This document shows positions 63,804 through 64,000 of a DNA stretch of 64,000 nucleotides, in pieces. The stretch is from Urinicoccus timonensis. GTDB taxonomy: Bacteria; Bacillota; Clostridia; Tissierellales; Peptoniphilaceae. The DNA is taken from contig NZ_OCTU01000001.1 of NCBI RefSeq assembly GCF_900232945.1, forward strand, positions 809,899 to 873,898, written 5' to 3'. Made by a program: the position numbers and the translations under genes. The notes under the pieces are model-generated. The model made no database searches, was not told the origin of the DNA, and saw only the letters and a program-made list of their open reading frames with translations. How positions within the stretch are numbered: position 1 is the stretch's first letter; every line of letters begins with the position of its first letter.

Positions 63804-64000
63804 CTAGTTATTCATAGTGTAAATGACTTGAGCAAATTCTGCCCGGGTAAGGGTCTTGTTTGGTGCAAAGTTCCCCTTGTCTTGTCCTTTAAAGATGCCG
63901 GCTTCTGTCATTTTTCTTACGGCTTCTTTGGCCCATGGGCTAATTTGTTCTTGGTCTTTATAGGTTTGTGCCTGGTTTTTATCTTCCAGTTTTCCTTGTT
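63804..64000 (-). CDS. SLH-domain protein, C-terminal fragment
   Basis: Reading on the minus strand from the right edge, 65 codons are open to TAG at 63804. The residues ISPWAKEAVRKMTEAGIFKGQ and FAPNKTLTRAEFAQVIYTMNN are a complete SLH repeat, preceded by part of another or a linker. The N-terminus lies beyond the window. It is a second wall-anchored protein directly upstream of the ECF operon. Confidence 0.85.
   Translation of the reverse strand, partial: QGKLEDKNQAQTYKDQEQISPWAKEAVRKMTEAGIFKGQDKGNFAPNKTLTRAEFAQVIYTMNN

Noticed and set aside
1..64000. CRISPR arrays, insertion sequences, prophage or rRNA genes
   Set aside because: No regularly spaced repeats, transposase, integrase, phage structural or rRNA sequences were seen on either strand.

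Overview
The window looks like a chromosomal piece of a low-to-moderate GC anaerobic Gram-positive bacterium, most likely in the Clostridia/Tissierellia range (Peptoniphilaceae-like). This is inferred from several things: the complete S10-spc-alpha ribosomal superoperon in Firmicute order with a clostridial KOW-domain protein between adk and infA, a K+-dependent-type membrane pyrophosphatase, the murB-rapZ-yvcK-whiA-HPr cluster, S-layer homology (SLH) proteins, a DUF1858 protein, and strong AGGAGG ribosome binding sites. I saw no rRNA, tRNA, CRISPR array, transposase or phage genes. The species cannot be named from the sequence.

Layout. 1-2978 (-): most of a large secreted, Lys/Asp/Thr-rich surface protein whose C-terminus lies beyond the left edge. 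3178-7637 (-): CmpB-type membrane protein, membrane pyrophosphatase, SecG, a DMT exporter and a coupled 40-residue ORF. 7763-21554 (-): the superoperon rpsJ to rplQ, with a consensus promoter and a structured leader at 21555-21779; rpsD and map are missing from their usual places. 21866-28041 (-): pyk, pfkA, dnaE. 28099-32156 (-): HPr, whiA, yvcK, rapZ, murB. 32282-34358 (+): APC permease and LarB. 34383-36984 (-): recR, ybaB, dnaX. 37146-40196 (+): Ala/Asn-rich lipoprotein, zinc-ribbon membrane protein, NAD kinase. 40252-44727: a lantibiotic-immunity-type ABC transporter (-) divergent from a two-component system (+). 44816-54846 (-): hom-asd, GNAT, PIN/TRAM, CarD, DUF1232, two tandem mgtE, telA-xpaC. 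55030-56874 (+): DUF1002, DUF1858 and an unknown anchored protein. 57095-63688 (-): an ECF transporter operon. 63804-64000 (-): the C-terminus of another SLH protein.

The most interesting locus is 57095-63688. A SecB-like small protein, EcfT, a fused double ATPase EcfA, a secreted prenyltransferase-repeat (alpha/alpha-barrel) protein carrying three SLH repeats, a membrane-anchored DUF4430 protein and an ECF S-component are packed with 1-19 nt overlaps in the centre. In animal transcobalamin and intrinsic factor, an alpha/alpha barrel and a DUF4430-like domain form the two halves of one B12-binding protein. Here the same two folds are separate adjacent genes, one suited to cell-wall attachment and one to membrane attachment, beside an ECF importer. 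I infer a split, surface-displayed transcobalamin-like capture system for a cobamide or related ligand; the ligand is not proven by sequence.

Other points to follow up: an orphan LarB, a pyruvate kinase whose extra C-terminal domain lacks the usual phospho-His, a highly biased Ala/Asn lipoprotein, a possible frameshift site in dnaX, and several non-ATG or corrected starts (rpsE TTG, nadK TTG, rpmC GTG, rpoA GTG, ecfA GTG).
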